The notes under the pieces were generated by a model that saw only the letters and a list, made by a program, of their open reading frames with translations, ran no database searches and was not told the origin of the DNA. 64,000 nt of DNA from Linum tenue (taxonomy: Eukaryota; Streptophyta; Magnoliopsida; Malpighiales; Linaceae). The position numbers and the translations under genes were made by a program. Below are positions 13,279 to 25,671 of this stretch, piece after piece. The stretch spans positions 70,949,724-71,013,723 of the forward strand of contig CAMGYJ010000002.1 in the NCBI GenBank assembly GCA_946122785.1, read 5' to 3'. How positions within the stretch are numbered: the first letter of the stretch is position 1; each line of letters opens with the position of its first letter.

Positions 13279-14120
13279 AGAGTTTTATAGTCGTTTAATT
13301 CAGTCTTACCACGCAAGTTAGGTTAAATTATAGGTGGAAAGAAATACACAACTAGGTAGAAATAGGAGTTAACATGAAATTCATATTCAGTTTATTTTTT
13401 AATTTCCATTGCATTCTAATTATTTCTCTTGCTTTTGGTTGTGGGACACATATTTGTGTTCCTTAATCCTTTTCCTTGTTTAATTTATTATTTCTTTATT
13501 TATCATAGTGGGGTTCTTTTTCCAGATCACCCAGTTTAGGGACCTGATTGTCACATTGTAATTGTGAACTATAACAAAAATCCCCAAAATTTATACTTTA
13601 CATGTGAAGCCTTTGGGAGTGAATTGCATGGTTGGACACTTGGGGTTTATCAATTTGTATCATCTTTGCCTCCCAATTATCTTTGCCACCAAAAAATGCT
13701 ATTGTTTAATTATCCCTGACTTTTATCTTCTATTTCATTGGTTACTAGACGTCCAACTCCATTAAATTCGTCCTAGGTGATAGTCAATTTTAACTGTTGA
13801 CTGTGAGACAGCGGATATGTCAATTAAAGAACAATAAAAATGAAAATAATTGTTTTTAGTTTACGCGATCCGTGATGATTGAAATGGGGGAATTTATGCG
13901 TGCTGTCATTGTGCCCCAAAACGTTTTACCCTCATATGCAATGTCGTCCTTCTTGTCATTTTTATCGAAAATATAGCTTGTCGGAGCGTTCAAATGATTT
14001 AATCACTGTCAATAACAACGTTTTATTACAAATGTTTTCATCACAAAAATGCTGGAGATACCAACAGTTTTTTTTCTTCTTCAAGTAAGGTGGATTATTT
14101 TTTTTAGTAGGTCCTTGTCT
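13279..14120. other. IQM 3' flank and AT-rich spacer
   Basis: The first few hundred bases are the probable IQM 3' UTR and terminator region. The rest is AT-rich with no gene or clear element until the TRIM at 14133. Confidence 0.5.
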
Positions 14121-14132
14121 CGAGGGGAGGAT

Positions 14133-14748
14133 TGTTATGGGACAATCCAAGTACCACATCGGAAATACAAGGGAAGGATTGTTATGGGACAATCCAAGTG
14201 TCCACCAAGCTCATTAGTACGAGGCCTTTTGGGGAGGACACCCAAGAGTAAAATCGTGTAGGCTTGGCCCAAAGCGGACAATATCGTACTAATTGAGCAG
14301 CCCGGTTTGACAAGTGGTATCAGAGACTGGTTCGGCAGATCCGGGGCGGCGGACGTCAGTTTGGTGGACCCTCATTCGGTGGCCTCGGGATTTGAGATTC
14401 GCGTATGTTTGGTGGATCCACGAGAGATCCACGTTTGGGCTACATTTGGTTTGGCGGATCAAGGGAGATCCGTGTGAGATTTGACAGATTAAAGAGAGTT
14501 CTGCGTCTGGAAAATCCTTTTACCGAGAAGCCCATCAATACAAGGTGTCAGGCGGATCAAGATAATCGCTAAGGTGAGTACACGAAGTTCGTGGTCGTTG
14601 GCTTGAGGGGATGATTGTTATGAGACAATCCAAGTACCACATTGGTAATACAAGGGAATGAACCCTTGTATATTAGTGTCCACCAAGCTCATTCGTACGA
14701 GGCCTTTTGGGAGGAAACCCAAGAGTAAATCGGTGCGGCCCTCGGAAT
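14133..14748 (+). mobile_element. TRIM-like miniature LTR retrotransposon
   Basis: Short LTR element with no coding capacity. The 5' LTR (14133-14312) starts TGTTATGGGACAATCC and ends TTTGACA. Two bases later comes TGGTATCAGAG, the initiator-Met tRNA primer site used by most plant LTR elements. An internal part of about 300 bp follows, then a purine tract (gaggggatga) and the 3' LTR from 14616 (TGTTATGAGACAATCC...), which breaks off near 14740. A purine tract (cgaggggagga) also precedes the first LTR, so that LTR may once have been the 3' LTR of an earlier, tandem unit. The start motif ggattgttatgggacaatcc occurs twice at the head of the first LTR. Target duplication not found. Confidence 0.7.
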
Positions 14749-14750
14749 CT

Positions 14751-15685
14751 TGTCAAAATCGGGGGGTGCTCAATTAGTACGATATTGTCCGCTTTGGGCC
14801 AAGCCTGCACGGTTTGACTCTTGGGTGTCCTCCCCAAAAGGCCTCGTACTTAGGGGTGACCAAACACACCCGCAAACTGACCCACTCCAACCCGACCCAA
14901 CCCACCCGTATTTATCGCTAAAACGAAGGTTTTGGGTTGGGTGAGGGGTTTCTTTTGTACAACCTGCCTCTTTTGGGTTAGGTTTGGATTTTGGATTACA
15001 CAACCCGTATAACCCGACCGAACCCGTGTTCCAACTATTAGTATGAGTTCGTATCTAAAAAAAGTATTTATGTCGTATATAGCAATATTTATGAGAAAAT
15101 TAAGATATTTTGCCATGTTTTTCTATCATGGTCTCCCTAATCTAATGCATTCTTCGACTTAAAGTTTAGACATAAATTGAACATAGTTATGATTCACGTA
15201 ATCCTTTTTCTTGTGTACAATTTCAATAGAATAACATATTATGGATGCGTTTGTTTATAACCTTTTTAGCCTATTTCAACAAATATCGTGAAAAAAACTA
15301 GACATATGTTGAAGTAAATCACATTTTATTAAAATTCAAACAACATTTGTGAATTTTGATACCTTTCACCTCGGTTTATTTGTTTGAAATATTTTTATGA
15401 TGTATAATAATTGCATATTTTATGTTGGGTTGGGTTTTTATTTAAAAATATCGCCAACCCGACTCAACCCAATTAGAAACAAACCGTAGGGTTTAAATTT
15501 TTTTGGGTTGGTTTGGGTTTGATAATTCCCAAACCGTAGTGCATGGGTCGGGTGATTAAAATAGTTAAACCCGAACCACCCGACCCATGTACACCCCTAC
15601 TCGTACTAATGAGCTTTGTGGACACTAATATACAAGAGTTCATTCCCTTGTATTTCCGATGTGGTACTTGGATTGTCCCATAACA
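14751..15685 (-). mobile_element. inverted solo LTR of the same TRIM family, split by a MITE
   Basis: 14751-14850 and 15608-15685 together read, on the minus strand, as one LTR of the TRIM at 14133-14748. It starts TGTTATGGGACAATCC at 15685 and ends GATTTTGACA at 14751. It lies head to head with the truncated 3' LTR. The gap is exactly the hAT MITE described separately. Without the MITE the LTR is about 180 bp, the same size as the 5' LTR. Confidence 0.75.
14851..15599. mobile_element. hAT-type MITE nested in a TRIM LTR
   Basis: A 749-bp non-coding insertion beginning taggggtg and ending caccccta, perfect 8-bp terminal inverted repeats. It is flanked by a perfect 8-bp target duplication ctcgtact at 14843-14850 and 15600-15607. 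Removing the element and one copy of the duplication restores a continuous LTR, a direct record of insertion. The interior has the ACCCGACCC/GGGTCGGGT words typical of this MITE class. Confidence 0.85.
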
Positions 15686-16821
15686 GAAAAAGAATATAGA
15701 TGACAACGAGTCACATCAGGACTGTATAATGCATATCATTATCATACACAAAATAGCTTGTGATTAATCCGTACTTACACTCATACAGGATTCATGCAAA
15801 ATTTCAAAACCATATCCATACCCATACCCGATTTTAGGTATTCAAAGTTATCAATAGATAATAATTTTTCCCTGTTCATAATCGAGCGAGTTCAGGTTAG
15901 ATAGTAAAGAAATCGTGTCCATCAATTACCCATAACATTTAAATTTTAAATTTTATTCGTGTCGATTAAACAATTCGCAAAATTTGAGTTTTTGACTGCT
16001 CAATTAGGTCGAATTCGAAGTGCATCCACTCATATTTTTATTTTTGTCACCACTAAATGTCGTAGAAACTAAAAACTGAAAAGGGTAAGAAAAAAGAAGA
16101 GGAAAAGAAAAAGAAAGGCGGAAAAAAGGAAGGGAGGGAGCGGTGGGTGAAGTCGGCCTGACCCAGCGGCCAGCTCCAGACACAGACAGACAGCGCGCCT
16201 GGCGCCCACCCACCTACACCACCCTTCCTTCCGTCGGATCAGCCATTGCCACAGAGACGGAGCGAATCCAGCCTCAATCTCACTCCCTCTTCCGCCGTCA
16301 CCGCCGCCGCCGTCAGCAGCTGATTACAGTTCCGGCGGAACTGGCTCTTCTTCTTCCCTTTCTCCCCAACTTCTCAACTCTCTGAATTCCTTACTTCTCT
16401 TCCCTTCCCTTCCTCTTACTTCCCATTTATGCTTACCTTTCTGTAATTAAAATCTGACCCTCCCTTCCCTTCCTAGCAGCTTTTTTAGTGGGTGTTCTTA
16501 TCTTTACTTACTGCCTCCTATCGCTAAAAAACAGTGGGCGGAAGAAGCTCTTCTCTTTGTTAGATCTATCCGAATCGGCCCTCACCCTTTTCTTTTGTCG
16601 GTGCGGGTTGATTGTTCTCTGTATATTGTGTTCACTTCCTTCATCACTGCTTTCCTTATATTGTTATTAGTATATCCCCGTATTCTTATTCTTTTCTCTT
16701 TACTCGCTCGCCGCTGCCTGCCCTCCCCTGGTTGGGTTAGGGTTTCGCTACTCTAGCTAGGGGGGTTTCTTTCATTTTTCTCTTCGGTACCTTCTTTTTG
16801 ACCCACTCCGTTTGTGCTCCG
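15686..16821. other. spacer with worn hAT MITE copy, then CK1-like kinase promoter and leader
   Basis: 15790-16030 resembles the interior of the MITE at 7323-7812 (atccatacycatacccg, tcgagcg, ggtcgaattcg) but has no intact ends. From about 16080 to 16821 the sequence becomes purine-rich and then strongly CT-rich, as in a plant promoter and 5' leader. No TATA box stands out, and the exact transcription start and any leader intron cannot be fixed. Confidence 0.5.
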
Positions 16822-19800
16822 ATGGAGCCCCGTGTTGGCAATAAGTTCCGGCTCGGTCGTAAGATCGGCAGCGGTTCGTTCGGAGAGATCTATCTTGGTT
16901 CGTGAAATTTTCTGAGCTTTTTCTAAGTTGTGCTTTTACTCTTTCCTTTTTTCTGAATTTTGGGTCTGCTTTATCTTCTTGTGAATTCACCTCGGTTGTG
17001 TTCTTTCAGGCACTAATATTCAGACGAATGAGGAGGTTGCAATTAAGCTGGTGAGTTTCTGACTAACTGAGTTCTCAATTTGTAAGCTATGTCTTTGTTC
17101 TTTTTAAACCTTTTTGACTTGGGAACTTCTATCTCGGTTGGGTTCGTTGGTTTTACGTCTACTTGTCAATAGAGTTGCCTATATCTTGGTTGATAAGAGA
17201 TTTTGGTGGAGCAAAAGCTGTCTGGGAAATGTTATGGGCGCGACTCCTCTGACTTGGAAGCTCTAGGAAATGAAATGGTCTTGTAGCTTGATAGTAGTTG
17301 ATGGGTGCAAGCTGATCGTAGTGTGGAGCATTTGAATGGTGATATCTTTTGTTGTAATCAAGTACTCTAGTTGCATTTATGTTCAGCTTGATTGGACTTG
17401 GTGGGTCATTGAGCTAGTTGAGAATTCAATGGCAGGATGCAGGAATTGCATTATTCAGGTATCTGAGGTAGTGGCATAGTTGGCTATGGAATATGGGTTA
17501 GTTGGTTGATATGCAAAAAACTGACCACACCCAATTGCTAAGTTTTCCATGGGTTTAAAGATTATTACACGTTATAGTGAGGAATGTAGTCTATTGTGGT
17601 TCAAGCAGTTTTACGAGCTCAAAACTTTATCTATGCCCTTTCGCCTAAGACCGTGTCTTGAATTCCAAGCTAACTTAGTAAGTTGATTGTTTGCAATATA
17701 CTATTGTCGATAGGAATTTTCCTCATCCATGCTTTGACTAGATCAAATGATCCTCGTGTCGAAGGTCTGCCTGTAGGCCATGCATGTGCTGAGAAAGCTT
17801 CATCTGATTAATTTGTGATTATGTTTATCAGTTGGGGATTTGGATCCATGTTATCTGTCCTCTCAATGCATGTCTTTAGTGGCTGTTCAGGTGCTAGAAC
17901 TTGTGTCTATGTTTTCTAGAAATATATTCTGAATGTATTTTTACCCCTCCATAGAGTTTATATCTTGTTATTTAAAAGTTTGGCGCTTTTTCTTTAGTAC
18001 TTGCCACTCTTTTTTATCAGATGCATCCATGAACTGAGATGATTTTTTCTTTCATTGCAATAGCACAAGTGAGTAATCTGGATGCACTGTATCTGTACTT
18101 GAGACTAAATAATCATGTGATGCTCTGTTGAAATTTTGTCTCTTCATGTGTTGTCATTTATGCTATAATTGATTTTTATAAATTGCATGTTGACCAATGA
18201 TGTTTCATGATGGGCAGGAAAATGTGAAGACAAAGCATCCTCAGTTGTTATATGAATCCAAGTTATACAGAATCTTGCAGGGAGGAAGTAATCATACTTA
18301 CTAATATAAATTTATTCATTGGCTGTTTTTCTCGTGTATATATTAAACTGTATGTTCACCTAAAGCACGTGAATGGCTGAAATCTGGCTTCAGTGCTAAT
18401 CCATTCTGCTTATTTATTTATTTTTGTCTGGTGCGCAGCTGGTATTCCGAATGTGAGGTGGTTTGGTGTTGAAGGAGACTACAATGTTCTAGTGATGGAT
18501 TTGCTCGGTCCTAGTCTCGAAGACCTATTTAGCTTTTGCAGTCGGAAACTCTCTTTGAAGTCTGTTCTTATGCTTGCAGATCAGATGGTATGCTTCATTA
18601 TCTTACTTATTTGCGGCAAGCATCTGTATTTGGTGACAACGTTGTCCTAATATGGTTCGTTACCTGCTGTTAGATCAATCGAGTAGAATTTGTTCACACA
18701 AAGTCCTTCTTACATCGAGATATCAAGCCAGACAATTTTCTGATGGGTCTCGGAAGACGTGCCAATCAGGTTTAATAATCTTTGAAATACTTTCTTATGA
18801 GCTCTTCATTTTTGAATTGAAGAATTGGAATGAAGCTGTTCATTGCATTCTTATAGGTCTACATCATTGATTTTGGTTTGGCAAAGAAATATCGGGATAG
18901 CTCAACTCATCAGCACATTCCATACAGGTCTTCCACTACTTTACCTACGAAGATCTAAATTGACTTGTTTTGTTTTATCGGATGATTGCTGGGACTTTCA
19001 ATGGTGCCATAGTAATGAGATTCTTACATGTGACCAGTATTGTGGGTTAGCGTTTTCTTCCCCATTCTGCTGCTTTGTTGATAGATGCAGAATGCTTGAG
19101 CTATCTGCAACTACAGTCTGTAATTTTGTTTATTGATATACATTCGTTTTCTTGTTCATGTGGAATCGATACTAGAAGCTGCTGTATGTAATGCCGGTTC
19201 TGTTTAGTCTTTTTGTAGAATTTGGTTGAATTGTGATTATGGCAACTGATGATAAAAATTGCAGGGAAAACAAGAGTTTGACTGGCACTGCTAGATATGC
19301 AAGCATGAATACTCATCTAGGGATTGGTATGCACTTATGCTGCTTTCATGTCCTTTTTGACTTTCTGCTTTTATGTTCTTTTTTCTTACCTTTTGGTACT
19401 TGTATTAAACAGAGCAAAGCAGAAGGGATGATCTAGAGTCTCTTGGTTATGTTCTTATGTACTTCCTGAGAGGAAGGTAATTATTGCCCCTATCTCACTC
19501 CTGCTGTCATGCATCTGATACTATATCCTGGTAGCACCTGTTCTGATTGTTCACTGTCCTTGTAGCCTTCCTTGGCAGGGACTAAAAGCAGGAACAAAGA
19601 AACAGAAGTATGAGAAAATTAGTGAAAAGAAAGTTTCTACCTCAATTGAGGTAAGATTCGCACACAGCGTTTTGCTTGAGTTCATGAGGTGAATCTGATA
19701 TCCAATGCTTCTTCAGGCCTTGTGTCGGGGATATCCAAGTGAATTTGCTTCTTACTTCCATTACTGCCGTTCATTACGGTTCGACGATAAGCCAGATTAT

Positions 19801-21020
19801 GCATACCTGAAAAGAATATTTCGTGATCTTTTCATTCGTGAAGGTATAGCCACTCTTCCTGTCCCATGTATTGTTTTTTAGCCTTCTAAATGTGTCCGAG
19901 ATAAAGATGGAGCTTGTTCATTCGGTTCTGAACTGTATTTTTGAAATGAATGTTTTAACAGGCTTCCAGTTTGATTATGTCTTTGACTGGACAATACTGA
20001 AGTATCAGCAGTCACAGCTGGCTAATCCCCCAGTTCGTGGACTTGTAAGTCTTGGTTGTAGCTTCTCATTTTTGCTAATGTTAGTCCCTGGCAGAGCAGC
20101 ATTTTGAAATGGTTATTGTTATGCGTAGGCCCCAGGTGTTGGGACTAGTTCTGGAATGCCTCCTATTGCCAGTGTTGATCGACAGACAGGTACTGCAAAT
20201 TGTTGCTTGTTTAGCATATCATGACTTTCTGTTGTTTCCTTGTGGATTAAGGAACTTTGTGATCTACTATAGCCTTGATCGTTCCTCTTTACTCATATAA
20301 CTATATCTCGATGGGGTACTATTACTCTCCGCAAGACTATCAATTGAATCTCTAGAAGTGGCAGCCCATTTGTACTAATTTGGTTATCAGAATAGGGTTG
20401 TGATTTTGAGTTTGTACTATTTGCCCATGTAATGTGCAGCTGAAGAATCACGCCCTGCAGCTGGCCAATCCATGGACCCCTCTCGGCGGAGATACTCTGG
20501 ACCAATACTGAACAGCGCAAGTTATACTAATAATAAGCAAAAGAGTCCGGTTGGAAATGATGCTCCTGTCACTAAGGATCCAATTGTAGGTTAAATGCTT
20601 CTCATATTCTCACTCAGTTGCTTATCCATTTAAAGACTGTATGACAGGAACTGACAGGGTATTATGGTTGATGATGAGATGCAGTTACCAAGCTCCAATT
20701 TTTTGGGTCGATCATCGAGGCGTGCTGTAGCTGCTGTTTCGGGCAGTCATGGTGATGTGTTTGCTGCTGGAAGAAGCGAGTCTGGTGGAGGTGCTGGTCT
20801 GGTGAGAGTTTCGAGTGGTCAAAGAAGCCCCCCTCATGTTGGGTCGTCGGGTGACCCCGCTAGGCGTACATCATCCTCTGCTAGAAATACAACAACTCAG
20901 ATAAAGACCCCCTTCGAATCTGCCCTGAAGGGAATTGAAGGTCTGACTATTGACAGCGATGACAAAGTTCCGTACTGGGAGATTCTGTCTTCTGCAGGCA
21001 ACAATCCACAGCCGAGATAG
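16822..21020 (+). CDS. CKL: casein kinase I-like Ser/Thr protein kinase
   Basis: Cytosolic or nuclear serine/threonine kinase of the CK1 family. Fourteen exons join in frame: 16822-16897, 17010-17050, 18218-18287, 18439-18587, 18674-18769, 18857-18927, 19265-19326, 19413-19476, 19566-19650, 19717-19843, 19962-20044, 20129-20189, 20440-20585, 20658-21020, giving 497 residues. Kinase landmarks: glycine loop [11 protein letters not shown] (about 16-26), lysine in VAIKLE (Lys38), catalytic loop HRDIKPDN (126-133), DFG (149-151), and the CK1-specific segment [22 protein letters not shown] that replaces the usual APE region. The Ser/Gly-rich tail (about 300-497) ends [16 protein letters not shown]; plant CKL tails are variable and probably steer location. 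Near-identity of the core to plant CKL1/CKL2-type proteins is from memory, so the paralog is not assigned. Intron 2 is long (about 1.17 kb). The last exon has two candidate AG acceptors; see findings. Confidence 0.95.
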
Positions 21021-21799
21021 GAGAGAAACAAAAATTGTTTGTAAAGCAGGAGGATGTCCGATGATGTGCCTCAGCGGGTAGAGACTTGTTTAGTTTGGTA
21101 GAAGGGTGTGATGAGTTTGTTATTGAAGTTGGAATAACAGTCTTGAGGGGTGAAATCCGGATTTTTTTTTTCTTCCGGTGGGAAATGCACATACAGGAAA
21201 TAGAAAGGCAAAGCTTCTTCTGGGGATTGAATTGCTCTCTGCAGCAGGTGTTTGTGTGTAAGCCCTTCTAGTTCCAAATACAGATTTGCCCTTTTAAACC
21301 ATCCTCGTGGATTGTTCATATAATTTGATCCCGGCATTTTAAAGCATTGGTTAAAGATTTCACTTCACTCTACTGTGGTATGGTGGTTGGTCTGCCGTTA
21401 AAGTTCTAGATCGCTAATCAACGTCCTAAAATCGCTAACCAGTTTGTTCGTCATTGTGAAGCAATTCTACTTATTCCTCTGCAGTCTTGTGATGGCATGG
21501 AATGTTTGGCTTTCAACATCAGATTGAGATCTTCAATCCAGACTTGTGTGTTTTCGCTATCTCACTGTGGCCGCAAGCATGAGAAGTGCAGGGGAACACG
21601 AAACAACGACCAGTGTCAAATGAACTCTCGACTCGGAGTTAGGGTTTAACAGTTCAGTTCGTCACAGCCTCCAGTAGACACAGTCTCTCTTACGCAGCTC
21701 CAGGCTTCCAGCCAAGGCTCATGGTCTCAAGGGTGTGAATCACAAGCTGCTAAAAGGATCTTCTCCGTCCCAACAAATCAAACATCAAAATAATGTATT
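21021..21799. other. kinase 3' flank, no further gene
   Basis: Probable 3' UTR and downstream flank of the CK1-like gene. No coding region or clear repeat recognised before the MITE at 21800. Confidence 0.5.
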
Positions 21800-22121
21800 A
21801 GGTCGTTTGGATTGAGTATTTGGAGGTGTTATTTGAGGTCAAATAACACAAAATCTGTTATTTGGCCCCAAATAACATGTTTGGCTGACAAAAAGTGGGA
21901 TGTGTTATTTGGATGTAGTGTTTTGCCAAATAACAGGTTTGAGACCAAATAACACAAAAAGTGTTGTTTGCCAAATACTTGGGAGGGGGCAAGTATTTGC
22001 CAAATAACAAGTTTGAGACCAAATATCACATACCAAATAACAAGTTTTATATTATGTGGTATTTGTGTGGTAATTGGCCCCAAACAACAAGTTTGTCAAA
22101 TACTCAATCCAAACGACCCCT
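21800..22121. mobile_element. MITE with 21-bp perfect terminal inverted repeats
   Basis: About 320 bp non-coding element. Positions 21802-21822 (gtcgtttggattgagtattt plus one base) and 22097-22117 are perfect inverted copies. The inside is built from repeated CAAATAACA/TGTTATTTG words. The GGTCGTTTGG-type ends recall PIF/Harbinger (Tourist-like) MITEs, but I cannot see a convincing target duplication, so the superfamily is uncertain. Confidence 0.7.
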
Positions 22122-22883
22122 ATATGTTATTACGACTGCAATACCAACACCATGGAATGGAAACAAGTGACCGGTCAATACCGGCAACCTGCCTCTGCCG
22201 CCGCCGCCGACTACTTTCCTTTGCCCATCACCATTTCCAATCCACAAAGGTGTCGTGCTTCCGCAACAGCCACCACGGCTACGGCCACATCACGCCATCC
22301 AACTCTGATTACGTAGCACTACTTTTCCTTCCCCCAGCGCCCATCCTCCTTTCCGCTTTCTGCCAAAGACCCTTTATCCTCTCTGCTTTACTTGGGAATA
22401 ATCCAACCGAGGAAGCAAGGAATCCTTCCACTTGCAGAACCGTTGAATTTGCCAGATATGTCAATCATCTCAGCTTCGGCTAAATGCGGTGACGGCGGCG
22501 GCAGATTCAGCCATGTAATCCCTCAAACCCCAAACATACACAATCATCCAAGTTTCCCAGACAAAAACCCAGAAACCATAGGCTCAGATTGTGAAACTAA
22601 CAACAGAAAGAGGGCAACTTTGATCGGGTCTACCAAATCAAACACCATTGATGAATTCCAACTATAGTGTATTCTGATAACACTCTGATATACCCTTTGG
22701 TGGAAAAACAACTTAGACAAACAAACAAACAATAGACCAGACTGGACGGACGGCTACAACACAGTCGCACAGAGATATATGTATAGTGAACACAGCAGCA
22801 AAGAGACACAATCGAGAAGGAGAATTAAGTAGTAGAGAGATAGAGAGGGAAAAGTAATCTTTCAATTGGGAATTTCGAATCTA
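22122..22883. other. spacer and probable DUF3511 gene 3' flank
   Basis: Plus-strand open frames here show no motifs. The part next to 22884 is the likely 3' UTR of the minus-strand DUF3511 gene. Confidence 0.45.
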
Positions 22884-23285
22884 CTACCACCAGCCATGGA
22901 CGACTCTGGTGTAGCGATCCTTGAGCCAGCGGAAGCTCTTCTTGAAGGAGCCTTTCACTTTGCCTTCCACCGTGTACACCTTGTAGCTAGCCACCCGCTT
23001 CTTCCGCTGCAGCTCCGGGTCGTTGAAGCTCCACGTCTTGGAGACCGACCCGTTCGCCGACTTGCCCTTCTTCAACTTGGGATTGTCCCTGTTCGTCTCG
23101 AATTGACCGCCGGCCTGAGCCGGGTACACGGATGACGCCGCGTAGGAGGCGCTGTAGCACCTGAGATCTTGCATCCCTGCTCCTCCTCCGCCTCCGGCGG
23201 CGGCGGGTGGTGGCGGGCCGTGGTGGTAGAGGTCCAGTTGGGAGGAGCGTCCGTCGGCGTACGACTTGGATCTGTAATCTTCCAT
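22884..23285 (-). CDS. DUF3511 domain protein, single exon
   Basis: A 133-residue plant-specific protein of unknown function. The C-terminal half carries the DUF3511 hallmark: KTWSFNDPELQRKKRVASYK followed by YTVEGKVKGSFKKSFRWLKD and the end VVHGWW. The N-terminal half is low-complexity: a PPPPAAAGGGGG run near residues 24-36, then a Tyr/Ser/Ala-rich linker. The conserved part is strongly basic; no signal peptide or membrane segment is visible. The start MEDYRSKSYADGRSS fits the family's MEDxRSKSY start. The single-exon structure and length fit the family. The role is unknown. Confidence 0.9.
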   Translation of the reverse strand: MEDYRSKSYADGRSSQLDLYHHGPPPPAAAGGGGGAGMQDLRCYSASYAASSVYPAQAGGQFETNRDNPKLKKGKSANGSVSKTWSFNDPELQRKKRVASYKVYTVEGKVKGSFKKSFRWLKDRYTRVVHGWW

Positions 23286-25671
23286 TTCGGAGAAGTAGAG
23301 GAAGAATCCAGTAGTCTATCTAGGCGGAAGAGAGAAAAGAGGAGGTTTTTATCAGGGAGCGGCCATGGAAAATGGAGGTTTTGCTTTGACGGGAAAAAGG
23401 GGAAGAAGAGTCCTTAGGAAATGGGAGAGTGTTTGGCCTTTGGTTTCTTCTTCACCTGTCTAGTCTTTACAGTTAAAAACAATTATTATTTTGGGTAGGC
23501 GTATACCGACGAGTTGAAGAACCATATCAAATCGAACCGAATCGAATTGATATTTCAATCGGATCATATCAGTAAAATAAAACAGATTAAATTGATTCCA
23601 AAAATGTTTTTCATTACTGAATTGTGATTTTCATGAGTTTGATTTGATCCGGAGCGAATTGTTCCACGCCCTTAATTTCAGGTAATTAATTAATGATGGT
23701 GTTTCCTCCATTTTAGCCTTAGTTGTTCTTATTTTCAGGTTTGATTGAGGGAGATGGGCGCTGACTATCGGGCAGGGGAGAGGGGGATACGGTTTGCCAC
23801 CCGAGCCGACGTCGGTGGCAATTTTTAATGGCATTAAAACCCCATCATGGATTAGGGAAGAAATGTCATATGATTCATCATTTCACACTCATTGACTGTG
23901 ATTAATAATGAGATGATTATCACCAATTGTAGAAAGGTGGTCCTCAACAAGATTTATACTAATAGATAAGATGTCCGATTTCATCGAAATAGTATCAATG
24001 AGATATACTATGCTAATTCTGGAGTGATTAGCAAAATGCTAACTATGTTTATAATCACACAACACAATTAGAAGAAAGAGAAGGGGAAAAAAAAAACGAG
24101 TATAACTCCACGGATGAGATTATAGCCAAAATGAAGTTTGACTTTGCTTTGACCACGATGACATCAAACCATCCCTTAGATTCGATGTCTCGTGATCGGT
24201 ATTCGCCATTTTTGAGCTGAAATAGCTCGCCAGAGTCTCTAGTCTTGACTGGTATGGGTTGACGGCGCTGGGGCACTCGTCGGATAGAGGGTCAACGATT
24301 TTACGAGAGGGAAAGGGTAGGGATGGGCAATGGTCCGATGCAGACTGGGCCAAATTCATGAAAATCGCAGTCCAAGAATGGAAGACATCTTAGGACCAAG
24401 GACAGGATAACAATGCATTCAGTCTGATTGAGTCCGTCAAATGTCAATTCGATTAATTTTTTCTTCATTGTTTATAATATGATTGACTGGTGTGTTGAAT
24501 TAAAAAATGAAAACTTCGATAATTCACATACTAAATTTAGGATGATGTTTAATCATTTTAGGATTGCATTTAGCGATCCAGAAAGAGGAAGTAACAGTGC
24601 TGCAGGCTGCAGCTATGGCTAACTAGCAACTACCTATTCATGTACAAAAAGCTATGGACACTGTCCATCACTCAATGTGTCGACACAAGGCTTTAAATAT
24701 GGTACAAATCAGACAGCGAACATCCATAATACATAAATGAAAATTGTGGATTTCATCCAAAAGAAAAAATGAAATTGTGGATGTGAACAAAATGACGCAT
24801 ATGTGAACAAAACAAAAGAATAAAACGGATGCGCAAATGGACAGAAGAAAACTGATGGATTCCCCATTGCAAGCAAGACCTCAAGATGAGCACATTCAGA
24901 ACACGAGAACCATAACACAGACATCTCCAGAATTCGGAACTTACGATCAATACTGGATCGTATCGCTCCTACAATTGGCGATGATCATCTCCTATACGAC
25001 GAGGTAGACAGATAGAACGAGGTAACCGGCAGAAGGAATTCAATGTTTCGTGCCGAAGTACTGATAAAGAGCACAGACAACCGAGATTCCTTGCTACGAC
25101 AGAATGATCGAACACTTCAGTGCATTGAGTCTGCTAAAGCCGAGGCTTTGGCCTCTGGTACAGGTTATATCTGGACCACCACCAGATCATCTCTAAGTGC
25201 TTTGCTTTCCATACTTCCATTGATTCTTTTCTTTATACTTAGCTAAGGGATCACAACATTGCAGAAACATTATGTGGGAGGTCCAGTTCATTAACACACA
25301 TTTCGATAGCCTTCGATTTACAAATTCCCCAACCAGCTAAAACGACTAATTCGCATATCTCCTGCACTACCTTCGATTTTTCATCTTTCCCTGACGGCAG
25401 GCACTTCGTTAGCTATATGTGCCTGCTCTCTGCTGGGTTTCGAAATCGCCTCTACGCTTCCAGTGTCCGAAAAGAGTACACCCCACATGGCCATGGTAGA
25501 TAACTAATGTTTGATAGAGTGCCCTGAATGCACGACGATTTCACTTCTCTGATGACCTCATCTTCGCTGCTGCAGAGTCTATATAATTCCCTCATGTGAA
25601 CAACAGTTGATGAAGTGGAACTGCGTGGAGATTGCCAAAAATAAGTCTCTGCTCGAAGTAGTGTTTCCCTT
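23286..25671. other. intergenic region, includes probable DGAT1 3' UTR
   Basis: 23286-23450 is the DUF3511 promoter side. Most of the rest is AT-rich with no gene call. A small plus-strand open frame at 25043-25246 ends in a hydrophobic stretch but matches no family I know. 25250-25671 is the likely 3' UTR side of the minus-strand DGAT1 gene. Confidence 0.45.

Noticed and set aside
25043..25246. 67-codon plus-strand open frame with hydrophobic C-terminal end
   Set aside because: No recognised family; too short to call without homology evidence.
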